A model generated the notes under the pieces. It had not been told where the DNA came from. It ran no database searches and saw only the letters and a program-made list of their open reading frames with translations. A program made the position numbers and the translations under genes. From an uncultured Micrococcales bacterium (GTDB taxonomy: Bacteria; Actinomycetota; Actinomycetes; Actinomycetales; Microbacteriaceae), in contig CAJXZO010000001.1 in the NCBI GenBank assembly GCA_913062975.1, forward strand, positions 62,001-126,000: a DNA stretch of 64,000 nucleotides. Direction: 5' to 3'. This document shows, piece by piece, positions 1-12,107 of this stretch. Within the stretch, counting starts at the first letter, position 1; every line of letters starts with the position of its first letter.

Positions 1-272
1 CCGACAGGAACTGAGATTGGAGCTCCGGTGTCATTCACCTCTTGACCACGAACCAATCCATCGGTTGGTTTCAGGGCAATGGCGCGCACCAGATCATCCC
101 CAAGGTGCTGTGCGACCTCAAGAGTCAGTGTGGTCTTCTCGCCAGCAACCTCAAACTCGGTTGTCAGAGCGTTATACACCTCTGGAATAGAGTCGTGTGG
201 GAACTCGATGTCCACCACCGGACCGGTGACTCGGGCTATGCGACCCTTAGCTACGTTTTTGGTCTTCGCCAT
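1..272 (-). CDS. atpD: ATP synthase F1 subunit beta, N-terminal part (truncated by window edge)
   Basis: Reverse strand reads [79 protein letters not shown]..., the AtpD N-terminus; directly follows atpG. Confidence 0.95.
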   Translation of the reverse strand, partial: MAKTKNVAKGRIARVTGPVVDIEFPHDSIPEVYNALTTEFEVAGEKTTLTLEVAQHLGDDLVRAIALKPTDGLVRGQEVNDTGAPISVPV

Positions 273-286
273 TTTCTATCTCTTTC

Positions 287-1192
287 CTAGTTGTCCTGAT
301 CGGTATTACCCAGTGCGTCAGCACCACCGACAATTTCCGAAATCTGCTGAGTGATCTCCGCCTGACGAGCTTGGTTGGCAAGTCGGGTGAAATCTTGGAT
401 TAATTTGTCTGCGTTGTCAGTGGCCGACTTCATGGCCTTCTGCCTAGCAGCATGCTCACTGGCTGCACTTTGTAACATCACATTAAAAATTCTGTTTTCG
501 ATGTACACCGGCAACAACGCATCCAGAACCTGGTCCACCTCAGGTTCAAACTCATACAGAGGATATAACTCTGCTTCGCTTTCATCTTCGGCTTCTACTA
601 CCTCCAGTGGCAATAGACGAGTGGTTCTGGGGTCTTGGCTGATCATTGAAACGAAGTGGTTTCCGACCAAAATGATCTCCTCCACTCCCCCTTCTTCATA
701 ATCAGTCAAAAATGCCTCCGTCAAAGTTGAGGCAAGCTCTTGGGCGGTTTCAAATTCAGGCAGATCGGTTGATCCAATCCACTCTTTTTTGAACTCCCTC
801 TTACGGAACTTGAAGTAATTAACAGCTTTACGCCCGACCAAGTAATACTCGACTTCCTTGCCCTCTTGCTCCAAAAGAGTGCGAAGCTGCTCCGCTTCTT
901 TCAAAACGTTAGTGCTAAAAGCACCGGCAAGACCGCGGTCAGAGGTGAAGATAACAACCGCAGTCTTCCTGATTTGTTCAGGCTGAGTGGTTAGTGGGTG
1001 ATCTTCATCACTATAGGTAGCAACCGCACTCACCGCACGGGTGACAGCCTTGGTGTAAGGGGTAGAGGCAGCCACCCGTTGTTGCGCTTTGGCAATCCGC
1101 GAAGCAGAAATCAACTCCATTGCACGAGTGATTTTCTTAGTGGTCTTAGCAGAGCTGATTCTCTGCCTATAGACCCTTAGCTGCGCTCCCAT
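287..1192 (-). CDS. atpG: ATP synthase F1 subunit gamma
   Basis: [33 protein letters not shown]; position in atp operon. Confidence 0.97.
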   Translation of the reverse strand: MGAQLRVYRQRISSAKTTKKITRAMELISASRIAKAQQRVAASTPYTKAVTRAVSAVATYSDEDHPLTTQPEQIRKTAVVIFTSDRGLAGAFSTNVLKEAEQLRTLLEQEGKEVEYYLVGRKAVNYFKFRKREFKKEWIGSTDLPEFETAQELASTLTEAFLTDYEEGGVEEIILVGNHFVSMISQDPRTTRLLPLEVVEAEDESEAELYPLYEFEPEVDQVLDALLPVYIENRIFNVMLQSAASEHAARQKAMKSATDNADKLIQDFTRLANQARQAEITQQISEIVGGADALGNTDQDN

Positions 1193-1210
1193 TTAGCTAC
1201 CTCTGAATTC

Positions 1211-2848
1211 CTATTTCTTGCCCTTGACGATTTTTGTCTGGTCCACTTCTTCTTCTTCCATGGCCTTCACAGATTCATTGCCAGCCTGAATCAACGGCTC
1301 ACCAGTGCCCAGCTGGAACATCTTTTTGAAATTAGCTATTTCTTTCTCTAGCTCGTTCACGGTGTCGTCTTCAAGTTTCTCGGTCTCACCAATGGTGGTC
1401 AGCACCTTGGTGTTTCTTTTCAGGTAGTCCAAAAACTCTTGCTCGAAGCGCAACACATCTGGAATTGGAACCTCGTCTAGGTGACCACCGGTACCTGCCC
1501 AAATCGACACCGTCTGGTCCTCAACTGGATATGGGGTGTATTGAGGCTGCTTCAAAAGCTCAGTTAACCTGGCACCCCTGGCCAGCTGCCTACGGCTGGT
1601 TGCATCCAAATCGCTTGCAAACATCGCAAATGCTTCCAGTGATCGATATTGGGCAAGTTCAAGCTTCAAAGTCCCAGAGACCTTCTTGATTCCCTTTACC
1701 TGAGCGGCACCACCAACACGACTAACCGATATACCAACATCAATAGCGGGTCGCTGGTTGGAGTTGAACAAATCGGACTGCAAGAAAATCTGTCCGTCGG
1801 TGATGGAAATCACGTTTGTGGGGATGAAGGCTGAAACGTCATTTGCCTTGGTCTCAATGATTGGCAATCCAGTCATTGAACCACCACCCAGCGAATCGTT
1901 CAATTTCGCGCAACGCTCCAACAGTCTGGAGTGAAGGTAGAAGACATCTCCTGGGAAAGCCTCGCGTCCCGGAGGACGCCTCAAAAGCAATGAAACGGCT
2001 CGGTAGGCCTCTGCCTGCTTGGAAAGGTCATCAAACACGATCAAAACGTGCTTACCGTCATACATCCAGTGCTGACCAATAGCACTCGCTGTGTATGGAG
2101 CGAGGTATTTGAATCCAGCTGGGTCTGATGCAGGAGATGCAACGATGGTTGTGTACTCCATCGCACCAGCTTCTTCCAGAGCACCCCTAACACCTGCAAT
2201 GGTTGAACCTTTTTGACCAACAGCGACATAGATGCATCGAACCTGCTTGTTTGGGTCACCTGATTCCCAGTTGGCCTTCTGGTTGATGATTGCATCGACT
2301 GCAATTGCTGTTTTTCCAGTCTGACGGTCACCAATGATCAACTGACGCTGACCGCGCCCAATTGGGATCATGGCATCAATCGCCTTAATTCCTGTTTGTA
2401 GCGGCTCGTCAACACTCTTTCTAGCCGTAACACCTGGGGCCTGAAGCTCAAGCGCACGACGAGCATCAGCCTTGATGTCGCCCAGACCGTCAATTGGCTC
2501 ACCCAATGGGTCAACAACGCGCCCCAAAAAGTTATCGCCCACCGGAGCACTCAGAACTTCACCGGTGCGGTGCACCTCCATGCCCTCTTCAATTCCTGCA
2601 AATTCACCCAGGATAACCACACCGATCTCGCGCTCATCAAGGTTCAGAGCAAGACCCAGGGTGCCATCGGCAAACTTCAGAAGCTCGTTTGCCATAGCTG
2701 AGGGAAGGCCCTCTACGTGGGCGATGCCGTCGGCACAATCGATTACGTAACCGACCTCATCCCGACCACCCTTTTCTGGTTGATAACTATCAACGAAGTC
2801 CTTTAGGGCGTCGCGAATCTGATCTGGATTGATCTTTAGATCTGCCAT
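1211..2848 (-). CDS. atpA: ATP synthase F1 subunit alpha
   Basis: Walker [14 protein letters not shown] and typical AtpA sequence. Confidence 0.98.
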   Translation of the reverse strand: MADLKINPDQIRDALKDFVDSYQPEKGGRDEVGYVIDCADGIAHVEGLPSAMANELLKFADGTLGLALNLDEREIGVVILGEFAGIEEGMEVHRTGEVLSAPVGDNFLGRVVDPLGEPIDGLGDIKADARRALELQAPGVTARKSVDEPLQTGIKAIDAMIPIGRGQRQLIIGDRQTGKTAIAVDAIINQKANWESGDPNKQVRCIYVAVGQKGSTIAGVRGALEEAGAMEYTTIVASPASDPAGFKYLAPYTASAIGQHWMYDGKHVLIVFDDLSKQAEAYRAVSLLLRRPPGREAFPGDVFYLHSRLLERCAKLNDSLGGGSMTGLPIIETKANDVSAFIPTNVISITDGQIFLQSDLFNSNQRPAIDVGISVSRVGGAAQVKGIKKVSGTLKLELAQYRSLEAFAMFASDLDATSRRQLARGARLTELLKQPQYTPYPVEDQTVSIWAGTGGHLDEVPIPDVLRFEQEFLDYLKRNTKVLTTIGETEKLEDDTVNELEKEIANFKKMFQLGTGEPLIQAGNESVKAMEEEEVDQTKIVKGKK

Positions 2849-2870
2849 TTACGTTCCTTCTCTATCTCTC

Positions 2871-3665
2871 TCAGCTCAGCTGAAGTCTTGCTTGGTTTAA
2901 TTTGCGTGCAACGGTGGCATCAATAACTTCACCAGCTATTCGGATGCGCATTCCGCCAATAATCGTTTCATCGATTTCAAAGTTCAAAGTCAACTCCGAA
3001 TCGAATTCTTTGTTCAGTTGTTTTTCCAACAATTCTTGCTGCTTAGCAGAAAGCGGGCTGGCCACACTGATAGTCGCCACCTTGCGATCGGCCTGCTCGG
3101 CCAGCCGCTCACCGTAATTTACTAATAGCTGGCTAAAGCTGGTTTTATGAGCAAAGCCAACCGCCTGCATCACCAGTAGCTCTGCTGATTCGCTCAGCTG
3201 CTTTCCCAGAAGTTTCTTCAAAAGCTGCTGCTTGGCATCAACACCGGCCCTAGTGCTTGACATTGCAAGCTCTAGATCTCCGTCGTCATCAACCAGAGAT
3301 TGAACCGCGAACAGCTCCTCCCCCACGCTCTGTAGAGATTTTTTGTCAAGCTGCATCGCAACCGCACTAACCGCAAGTTGCTCGCAAGCCTTGGCTAAAT
3401 CCCTAGGGCGAGACCATCGAAGGCTCACCAGAACCTGCACTAGCTTCAAAGCCTCGGTGGATAAACCCCTAAATGCTCCATTTGCAAGCTGCTCTCTGCG
3501 AGCAACATCAGCGGAAGGATCTGATAGTGCTCCTCTGAGCTGCACTGAATCATCCAGGGCGCTGGCTGCATGAAAAAGCTCGCGAGCGGTATCAATGCTC
3601 ACCTTTTTCTCCGCAACTAGCGACTCCATGGCTTTAGCTAGCGATTGTCTGGTGGTTGCTGCCAT
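2871..3665 (-). CDS. atpH: ATP synthase F1 subunit delta
   Basis: Position in operon and C-terminal delta-type sequence (IGGMRIRIAGEVIDATVARKLNQAR). Confidence 0.95.
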   Translation of the reverse strand: MAATTRQSLAKAMESLVAEKKVSIDTARELFHAASALDDSVQLRGALSDPSADVARREQLANGAFRGLSTEALKLVQVLVSLRWSRPRDLAKACEQLAVSAVAMQLDKKSLQSVGEELFAVQSLVDDDGDLELAMSSTRAGVDAKQQLLKKLLGKQLSESAELLVMQAVGFAHKTSFSQLLVNYGERLAEQADRKVATISVASPLSAKQQELLEKQLNKEFDSELTLNFEIDETIIGGMRIRIAGEVIDATVARKLNQARLQLS

Positions 3666-3668
3666 CGA

Positions 3669-4211
3669 CTATCCCTTGCTCCCTGTTTCAATTTCTTTCA
3701 AGAAATCATCAACAACTTTGTTCGCTACTTTGTCTTCCTGAAGTTTCTCGCCGACAATCTTGCTGGCGAGATCGATTGCAAGTACTCCGACTTCTTGGCG
3801 AAGTGATTCAATCGCAGACTGTCTCTCTGCCTCAAGCTGAGTCTTAGTCAACTCGGAGATTCGTTCGCTTTCCTCTCGAGCCTGTTCTTTCATCTCGGCG
3901 AGGATGGCAGCTCCTTCAGAGCGTGCCTGCTCACGAATCGAACTTGCTTCAGCCCTTAGCTTTTCCTGCTCGGCTTCAATTGTGTCGGTGCGCTCGGCAG
4001 CTTCCGCTGTTGCGCGCTCAGCCTCAGCTAAACGACCCTCGATTGCCTCGGCTCTCTCATCCAGCATTCCTTTGAAGCTTGGGAGAACCTTGAACCAGAA
4101 AAAAGCCAGCAGAACTGCAAAGACAACAGCCGACCAAAGGATGTCATAGTCAGCTGGAAGCAGCGGGTTCTGTGCCTCATCTGCTTCAGCTGTGAGAATC
4201 CTGTTCAGCAT
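3669..4211 (-). CDS. atpF: ATP synthase F0 subunit b
   Basis: N-terminal TM plus long coiled coil; position in operon. Confidence 0.95.
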   Translation of the reverse strand: MLNRILTAEADEAQNPLLPADYDILWSAVVFAVLLAFFWFKVLPSFKGMLDERAEAIEGRLAEAERATAEAAERTDTIEAEQEKLRAEASSIREQARSEGAAILAEMKEQAREESERISELTKTQLEAERQSAIESLRQEVGVLAIDLASKIVGEKLQEDKVANKVVDDFLKEIETGSKG

Positions 4212-4226
4212 TATCTATCCCTCGCT

Positions 4227-5319
<1,093 letters not shown>

Positions 5320-5407
5320 CTTTGTACTCCTGTTTCGGTCAGCAACGTATTAGGTCGCGTATGGCCAGATTTCCCATAAGTCTAACAATAGATTTATCGT
5401 TAAATTC

Positions 5408-5818
5408 TCAGTTTTCGTCAACTACTGGAATTCTTGCCCTCAAAGCAGCAAAACTATCAACCGCCAGAGTTCCCAGAATTGTCACCACAACCGTTGCAAA
5501 CAAAACTCCACCATCAATAAATGGTTGCCCTCTGAGAAGTACCAGAACGATTCCAAACAAGACGATTTTTATAAGCCAACCGCCCAGCACCACTGCATAA
5601 AATCCGGTGATGCTTAGCTTGCTACCAACAAAAACGCTGGCGATAGTCAAAATGGAGAACAAAAACGCGACCAAGGCGCCGATTAGTGCGCTAATCAATC
5701 CATTGCCACCAGCAACCAAAAACCCGACTAAGCCACCAACCACTGCAATCACAGCGACTAGCAACAGGCTGTATTTGGCAACCTGTTTGAAAAGCTGCTC
5801 TAGATTATTCGCTCTCAT
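5408..5818 (-). CDS. atpI: ATP synthase I-like small membrane protein
   Basis: 136 aa, four hydrophobic segments, directly upstream of atpB. Confidence 0.6.
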   Translation of the reverse strand: MRANNLEQLFKQVAKYSLLLVAVIAVVGGLVGFLVAGGNGLISALIGALVAFLFSILTIASVFVGSKLSITGFYAVVLGGWLIKIVLFGIVLVLLRGQPFIDGGVLFATVVVTILGTLAVDSFAALRARIPVVDEN

Positions 5819-6918
5819 TGAACTCCCTTATAACGTCTAACGATAACTGGCCAAAGAGTAAACACCAAGGCCCCAATCAACCCGATGGATCCAAACAGAA
5901 GCACCTGCGCCACTTCCAGGAAAAAGAAGAGAAGTCCAGTGACAGAAATCAAGGCCGTCCAAATATAGAAAACCAAGACGGCAACTGGGTGAGAATGACC
6001 CAAGTCTTGTAATCGATGGTGAAGGTGGCCCTCATCAGCCTGAAAAGGCGACTTTCCCTGTCTCAATCTTCTGAAAACCGAAAGAAGCAAATCCAGAAGA
6101 GGCAGAATCAGGATTGCCACTGGCAATATCAATGGAAACAAAGCTGGAAGCAAATCGTTTCTAGTCACCGTCAATGGGTCGATTTGCCCAGTAACCAAAA
6201 TCGCACTTGTTGCCATCAGCATTCCCAGCAACATAGCCCCGCTGTCGCCCATGAAAATCTTTGCGGGTCGCCAGTTCAAAGGCAAAAACCCAATGCAAGC
6301 CCCCAGCAGAATCACCGACACCAGTCCAGCTGTGTTGAAGTAATTCGTTGGTGAGGTTTGCTGAGCCAAAAGATAGACATAAAGAAAAAACGTGCCGGTT
6401 CCTATGGCAATCACACCTGCGGCCAAGCCATCTAAACCATCTATAAAGTTCACCGCATTCATAACCACCAGCAGGACCAAAACAGTCATTACAAGACTGA
6501 AGCCATAGCTTCCCACCACCAGTCCGCCAATTGGAAGTGAGACTATTTGCACCCCCTGCCAGGCAAGCAATCCAGCAGCTAGTATCTGGCCCGCAAGCTT
6601 GAGAGTCCAGTCCATGTCGATCAGGTCATCCAGCAATCCAACAACGGTGATGATTGCAGCTGAGCCAATGATTGCCCAGATCACACTCATGTCTTCAAAC
6701 ACGGTTTCAAACCAACCAAGTGAGCCAGCTAAGCCAAAACCAACCAACATGCCAAGAAATATGGCTGCACCACCAACCCGTGGAACAGGCTTACGGTGTT
6801 GGTCTCGTTTCCGAATGGGTCTATGCAGGTTGAATTTTTTTGCAACGAACAAAGTGATGAAGGTAAACAGCAGTGTGGCCAAGGCAACTGCGGCTGTAAT
6901 CAGCAGATAGGCCCGCAA
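5815..6918 (-). CDS. wecA: MraY/WecA-family undecaprenyl-phosphate glycosyl-1-phosphate transferase
   Basis: Polytopic protein with VGLLDDLIDMDW, NAVNFIDGLDGLAAG and FMGDSGA motifs. Confidence 0.88.
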   Translation of the reverse strand: MRAYLLITAAVALATLLFTFITLFVAKKFNLHRPIRKRDQHRKPVPRVGGAAIFLGMLVGFGLAGSLGWFETVFEDMSVIWAIIGSAAIITVVGLLDDLIDMDWTLKLAGQILAAGLLAWQGVQIVSLPIGGLVVGSYGFSLVMTVLVLLVVMNAVNFIDGLDGLAAGVIAIGTGTFFLYVYLLAQQTSPTNYFNTAGLVSVILLGACIGFLPLNWRPAKIFMGDSGAMLLGMLMATSAILVTGQIDPLTVTRNDLLPALFPLILPVAILILPLLDLLLSVFRRLRQGKSPFQADEGHLHHRLQDLGHSHPVAVLVFYIWTALISVTGLLFFFLEVAQVLLFGSIGLIGALVFTLWPVIVRRYKGVQ

Positions 6919-7584
6919 TTAGCTCACCGATTCAAACTCAAAATCTTCTGCAATGGTTTTGATTTCATCAAGCCCCAAAGCACCCTGTCGCAACACGCTA
7001 ATCTTGTTCTCTGCCGAGTCTGTCAAATCTAAAATTGTTGATGCCACGCCAACCGAGGCCTCACCCGCATCCAAATAAACCGGAACCCGCTCGCCAAAGT
7101 AATCGAATGCTTGCTGGGCATTGGTCGCAGAAGGCTGGCCATGCAGATTTGCACTCGAAACAGCCATCGGCCCAGTTTCCTGAAGCAAAGCTATCGCCTC
7201 CTGAGAATCAGGAATTCTCAGGCCAACGGTTCCTTTTGTTTCGCCTAGATCCCAGGTCAAAGAGGGTTGGGCGTGCAACACAAGCGTCAACGGTCCAGGC
7301 CAGAACTTCTCAGCCAGCTGGGTCGCAACCTCTGGGACGTCGGTTGCCAATGCCTCCAGGGTGGAAATTGAACCAATCAAGACTGGAGGTGGGGTTGCTC
7401 TTCCACGACCCTTGGCATCCAAAAGTGCTTGAACCGCTTTTGGATTGAATGCATCGGCACCAATCCCATAAACCGTATCTGTTGGCAAAACAACTAGCTC
7501 TCCGCGACCAACAGCCAGCTTTGCCTGTCTCATGGCGGTCAGTAGTTGTGAATTATCCGAGCAGTCAAACACTCTTTGCATCAT
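6919..7584 (-). CDS. tsaC: L-threonylcarbamoyladenylate synthase (Sua5/YrdC/TsaC)
   Basis: VVLPTDTVYGIGADAFN and AVSSANLHGQPSATN motifs. Confidence 0.93.
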   Translation of the reverse strand: MMQRVFDCSDNSQLLTAMRQAKLAVGRGELVVLPTDTVYGIGADAFNPKAVQALLDAKGRGRATPPPVLIGSISTLEALATDVPEVATQLAEKFWPGPLTLVLHAQPSLTWDLGETKGTVGLRIPDSQEAIALLQETGPMAVSSANLHGQPSATNAQQAFDYFGERVPVYLDAGEASVGVASTILDLTDSAENKISVLRQGALGLDEIKTIAEDFEFESVS

Positions 7585-8408
7585 GCCTCCGCCTGAATAA
7601 ATCTGTCTCTACCGTTTAGGTCTTGAAAATGTCTGACGTTTTGCCATCCTCTGTCCAATAGTAATTGAACAATTGGCTCCCGTTGCGATTCATCGTGCTC
7701 GAACAGCAAAAACCCACCTTCCATCAATAAGTGCTTTGAGTCAGCCAAAACTCTGATGAGGTCAAGTCCGTCATCGCCGGAATACAGCGCAACCTCGGGA
7801 TCATAAAGATTAACCTCAGGGTCTTTGGGTATTGCTTGAGCTGGTATGTACGGGGGGTTAGAAATCAATAGACCATATTTTTTTTGGGTTGAAAACATAG
7901 TGAAATTTGCAAGCTCTAGGTTCACCCGAGCATTGCAGGCATCAATGTTTTTTTGCGCCCAGCTGGCTGCCTCTGGTGAGAGTTCGATGGCATCAGCTTG
8001 AAAACCACCCTCAAGATTCAGAGCAATCGAGATTGCTCCACTACCAGTGCCAATCTCCAGGGATTTCTTTTCAGGGACATCTAGGGCTAGTGCAAGTTCG
8101 ACTAGTGATTCTGTTTCTGGTCTTGGTACAAATACACCCGGGCCAACCTGCAGCTCTAGGTTTCTAAAAAAACTAACCCCTGTTAGGTGTTGTAGTGGAA
8201 CACGTTTTTCGCGTTGTTTCGCAAGCTCCAGTATGTTCTCAAGATTGGATTCAGCAATTGAACCCTTGTCAATCTCCAACATCATCAGTTCTGATTTGGA
8301 AATCGATAAAACGTGACAGATTAACTCGCGCGCATCGGACTCTGCTGAATCTATGCCGGCATCTGAAAATCTCTTAGATAACTCCGCAATTAATTGCGAA
8401 GGATTCAC
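7581..8408 (-). CDS. prmC: Peptide chain release factor N5-glutamine methyltransferase
   Basis: [14 protein letters not shown] and catalytic SNPPYIP motifs; adjacent to prfA. Confidence 0.96.
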   Translation of the reverse strand: MNPSQLIAELSKRFSDAGIDSAESDARELICHVLSISKSELMMLEIDKGSIAESNLENILELAKQREKRVPLQHLTGVSFFRNLELQVGPGVFVPRPETESLVELALALDVPEKKSLEIGTGSGAISIALNLEGGFQADAIELSPEAASWAQKNIDACNARVNLELANFTMFSTQKKYGLLISNPPYIPAQAIPKDPEVNLYDPEVALYSGDDGLDLIRVLADSKHLLMEGGFLLFEHDESQREPIVQLLLDRGWQNVRHFQDLNGRDRFIQAEA

Positions 8409-9490
8409 TTTTTCTCGGCCCCTGACAAAGCAGCAATCTTTGCTTGTTCATCGGACTCAATTGCAGAGTCAACAACGGGTTGCAAAGCCCCATCCATGAC
8501 CTGATCCAAGTTATAAGCCTTATACCCGGTGCGGTGATCGGCAACTCTGTTTTCTGGGAAGTTATAGGTTCTAATTCTCTCCGAGCGGTCCACAGTTCTA
8601 ACCTGTGACTTTCTGGCAGCAGACTGCTCCTGCTCCAATGCCTCTTGTTTTTGAGCGAGCAGTCGAGCACGAAGCACACGCATGGCAACCTCACGGTTTT
8701 GAAGCTGAGACTTCTCGTTCTGCATGCTCACGACAATCCCTGTTGGCAAGTGGGTGATACGAATTGCAGAATCTGTTGTGTTAACGCTCTGCCCGCCAGG
8801 ACCAGATGAACGGAAAACATCAATTCTCAGATCGTTTTGGCTGATCTCAACCTCTTCAGGTTCGTCCACCTCAGGAAATACCAAGACTCCGGCGGCGGAT
8901 GTGTGGATTCGCCCCTGGGTCTCTGTCACGGGCACTCGTTGCACTCGGTGCACACCACCTTCATACTTCAACTGCGCCCAAACGCCTTTAGCGGGTTCGC
9001 TAGAGTTTCCCTTTATCGCGAGCTGGCAGTCTTTGATGCCACCAAGATCGCTCTCGTTTTTATCAAGGATTTCGGTTTTCCAACCTTTGGAGTTTGCGAA
9101 TTGTGTGTACATTCTCAAAAGATCTCCAGCGAAAAGAGCAGACTCTGCTCCACCCTCGCCCGCTTTGATTTCCATGATGACATCACGAGCATCATCGGGG
9201 TCTCTTGGAATTAGTAGCCTTCTGAGTTTTTCCTGGGCGAAAACCAGAGCCTCTTTGTTTTTCTCTAGCTCCTGCTTGAAGCTTTCATCCTCTGCGGCCA
9301 GTTCGGCTCCAGCTTCAATGTCAGCTTCTAGCATCCGAACCTGATCGTCAGCCTCAATGATTGAATTCAGCTCCGCATACCGACGGTTGAGCTTTTTGCT
9401 TAAGCCAGGGTTAGCGTGAATCGCAGAATCAGATAACTGCTTCTGTAATTCGGCGTGCTCCTCCCGCAGCGCCTGCAAGGAGTCGAACAT
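8405..9490 (-). CDS. prfA: Peptide chain release factor 1
   Basis: GGQ motif ([25 protein letters not shown]). Confidence 0.98.
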   Translation of the reverse strand: MFDSLQALREEHAELQKQLSDSAIHANPGLSKKLNRRYAELNSIIEADDQVRMLEADIEAGAELAAEDESFKQELEKNKEALVFAQEKLRRLLIPRDPDDARDVIMEIKAGEGGAESALFAGDLLRMYTQFANSKGWKTEILDKNESDLGGIKDCQLAIKGNSSEPAKGVWAQLKYEGGVHRVQRVPVTETQGRIHTSAAGVLVFPEVDEPEEVEISQNDLRIDVFRSSGPGGQSVNTTDSAIRITHLPTGIVVSMQNEKSQLQNREVAMRVLRARLLAQKQEALEQEQSAARKSQVRTVDRSERIRTYNFPENRVADHRTGYKAYNLDQVMDGALQPVVDSAIESDEQAKIAALSGAEKK

Positions 9491-9492
9491 TT

Positions 9493-11127
9493 TTACTCCG
9501 ATTCGCTATCGGATGGCACCGGCATGGACTTCTCAAGCTGCAACAGGAATTCAACATTTGACTGAGTGTCTTTCAACCTGGTCATTACCAATTCCAATGC
9601 CTGCTGTTGCTCTAGGCCTGCAAGTGCTCGGCGAAGCTTCCAGATAATCTTTGTTTCCTGTGGGCTCATCAACATCTCTTCACGCCTTGTTCCACTGGCG
9701 TTAATGTCAACTGCAGGGAAGATGCGCTTATCGGCAAGGGCTCTTGAAAGCCTCAGCTCCATGTTTCCAGTTCCCTTGAACTCCTCGAAGATAACCTCGT
9801 CCATCTTGGATCCCGTTTCCACCAAGGCGGTGGCAAGGATAGTTAGAGAGCCACCGTTTTCGATGTTTCTAGCTGCACCGAAGAATCTCTTTGGTGGATA
9901 AAGTGCTGAGGAATCAACACCACCGGAAAGAATTCTTCCGCTCGCTGGAGCGCTGAGGTTATAAGCGCGACCCAAACGTGTAATTGAGTCAAGTAGCACG
10001 ACAACATCGTGACCCATTTCAACCAAACGCTTTGCTCTTTCGATCGCAAGCTCCGCAACGGTTGTGTGATCATCAGCTGGACGGTCGAATGTGGAGGCAA
10101 TAACCTCACCATTGACTGTTCGCTGCATGTCGGTCACTTCCTCAGGACGTTCATCAACTAAAACAACCATGAGGTGAACCTCAGGGTTGTTTGCGCTGAT
10201 GGAATTAGCGATTGCCTGCAAAATCAATGTCTTTCCAGCCTTTGGCGGGGAGACAATCAAACCACGTTGACCTTTTCCAATTGGTGCAACCAAATCGATG
10301 ATTCTGGTTGCAATCTTTTTGAAATCGGTTTCCAGTCGCAGCCTTGCATCTGGATAAAGCGGGGTTAGCTTAGAAAAATCAATCCTCTCGGTGATCTCCG
10401 CAACAGCCTGACCGTTGATTGAGTCAACTCTTGCTAGCGCATTAAATTTCTGTCTGGAATTAGGCTGCTCTCCCTCTTTTGGGGCCTTGATTACACCAAC
10501 AACCGCATCCCCCTTGCGCAAGCCATTTTTCTTGACCTGACCCAGAGAAACGTAAACGTCATTCTCTCCTGGCAAATAACCACTAGTTCTTAGGAATGCG
10601 TAGTTGTCCAAAACATCCAGGATTCCTGCAACCTGAATCAGCTCATCGTCGTCGCTGATTTCTGGCTCGGCATCCTCGCCCCCACGACGACGGTCACGAT
10701 AGCGGTTTCGTCTATTGCGGTTGTTGCCGCCACGGCGATCGCCGTTGTTGTCATCGCGGTCACGATCTGACTGGTCGGATGATGATTTGGATTTCTCTTC
10801 ACTTGAAGATTCTGATTTGGAGGACTCTGATTTGGAACCATCTGACTTTCCAGATTCGGATTTGCCAGACTCGGCTTTTCCAGACTCAGACTTATCGCCA
10901 CCTTCTTTGGGTTCGGTTTTTGGCTTAGTGGTTCTTCTGGCAGGCTTCTTGGTCTCTGTTGACTCGGGCTTGTCACCGTTGGCAGCCTCTGTTTTGGATT
11001 TAGGCGTTGTTGCAGTCTTATTGTCTGCTGGATCTTGTTCGGCAGTTGATTCTGCGCTGGCCTTGGTAGTGGATTTTGTTGAGCTCACCCTTTTTCTAGC
11101 GGGTTGCTTCTGTTCGGTTTCTTCCAT
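9493..11127 (-). CDS. rho: Transcription termination factor Rho with a long low-complexity N-terminus
   Basis: [17 protein letters not shown] Walker [13 protein letters not shown]; disordered S/K/E/R/G-rich N-terminal ~150 aa. Confidence 0.97.
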   Translation of the reverse strand: MEETEQKQPARKRVSSTKSTTKASAESTAEQDPADNKTATTPKSKTEAANGDKPESTETKKPARRTTKPKTEPKEGGDKSESGKAESGKSESGKSDGSKSESSKSESSSEEKSKSSSDQSDRDRDDNNGDRRGGNNRNRRNRYRDRRRGGEDAEPEISDDDELIQVAGILDVLDNYAFLRTSGYLPGENDVYVSLGQVKKNGLRKGDAVVGVIKAPKEGEQPNSRQKFNALARVDSINGQAVAEITERIDFSKLTPLYPDARLRLETDFKKIATRIIDLVAPIGKGQRGLIVSPPKAGKTLILQAIANSISANNPEVHLMVVLVDERPEEVTDMQRTVNGEVIASTFDRPADDHTTVAELAIERAKRLVEMGHDVVVLLDSITRLGRAYNLSAPASGRILSGGVDSSALYPPKRFFGAARNIENGGSLTILATALVETGSKMDEVIFEEFKGTGNMELRLSRALADKRIFPAVDINASGTRREEMLMSPQETKIIWKLRRALAGLEQQQALELVMTRLKDTQSNVEFLLQLEKSMPVPSDSESE

Positions 11128-11204
11128 GAACTAAATAACTCTTTCTTTTCCCCGGCAGAACGCCATCAATGGGGTTTAGTTGAACTGCACTGTGAGCGAG
11201 CGCT

Positions 11205-12107
11205 CTATTCCTCGTGCACCTCTACGGTAGCACCTTTTGAGTCAACCGCCAACATTAATACCTGCCAGTGGGGATAATTTCTTTCAGCAAAAGCCTGAAC
11301 TTCAAGACGCTTTTCGGGCTCTGGTTCCAAGATCAGCACCGAAGGACCAGCACCACTCACTACAGCCGGGTGGCCCAGTTCGCGCAATTTGGTGATTAAT
11401 TCCTGAGTTTCAGGCATCGCACTTGCGCGGTAATTCTGATGCAACTTATCTTCTGTGGAGGGCAACATCAGCTCCGGGGAGGAAATTAGCGCTGCCACCA
11501 AAAGTGCTGAGCGAGAGAGGTTGAAAACCGCATCCTCGTGTGGAACAGAATCAGGCTGCAAAGACCTAGCCAGCTTGGTGGACATTTGGTTTGGTGGCAC
11601 CATCACAATTGGTGACACTCCCCTGTGGACTGATAACTGCTTATGGTGAGGTCCGTCCAGGTCAGTCCAAGCAATCGTCATTCCACCAAACAAAGCGGGA
11701 GCGACATTGTCTGGGTGTCCTTCCAAAACGGTCGCAAAATCAAGTAGTTGCTGTTCACTGAGGGTGTGCTGCTTACCCAGCAGACCAGCTGCCAACATGA
11801 TGCCTCCTGCTACCGCAGCACCAGAAGAGCCCATTCCACGACCGTGTGGAATGTTGTTGGTCGTTACTAATTTCAATCCAGGGAGCTTTTCACCCATCTT
11901 CTCAAAAACAAGACTCAGTGCTTTGAAAACCAGATTGGTCTCATCTGTGGGGATCTCACCGACACCCTCGCCAACGACTTCAATTTCTAAACCTGAATCT
12001 GTGGTTTCGGCCGAATACTCATCGTAGTAATTCAGTGCGATTCCAAGCGTGTCAAAGCCAGGGCCCAGATTGGCCGATGTGGCTGGAATGCGAACGTTTA
12101 CCTTCAT
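11205..12107 (-). CDS. thrB: Homoserine kinase
   Basis: GHMP motif HGRGMGSSGAAVAGG; overlaps thrC by 4 nt. Confidence 0.95.
   Translation of the reverse strand: MKVNVRIPATSANLGPGFDTLGIALNYYDEYSAETTDSGLEIEVVGEGVGEIPTDETNLVFKALSLVFEKMGEKLPGLKLVTTNNIPHGRGMGSSGAAVAGGIMLAAGLLGKQHTLSEQQLLDFATVLEGHPDNVAPALFGGMTIAWTDLDGPHHKQLSVHRGVSPIVMVPPNQMSTKLARSLQPDSVPHEDAVFNLSRSALLVAALISSPELMLPSTEDKLHQNYRASAMPETQELITKLRELGHPAVVSGAGPSVLILEPEPEKRLEVQAFAERNYPHWQVLMLAVDSKGATVEVHEE

Noticed and set aside
8724-9344. 206-aa plus-strand ORF opposite prfA
   Set aside because: Antisense shadow of a highly conserved gene; Ser-rich composition typical of reverse-frame translation, no motifs.
10715-11134. Asp/Ser/Leu-rich plus-strand ORF opposite the rho N-terminus
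   Set aside because: Mirror translation of the repetitive rho tract (SDLEDSDLE...), not an independent acidic protein.
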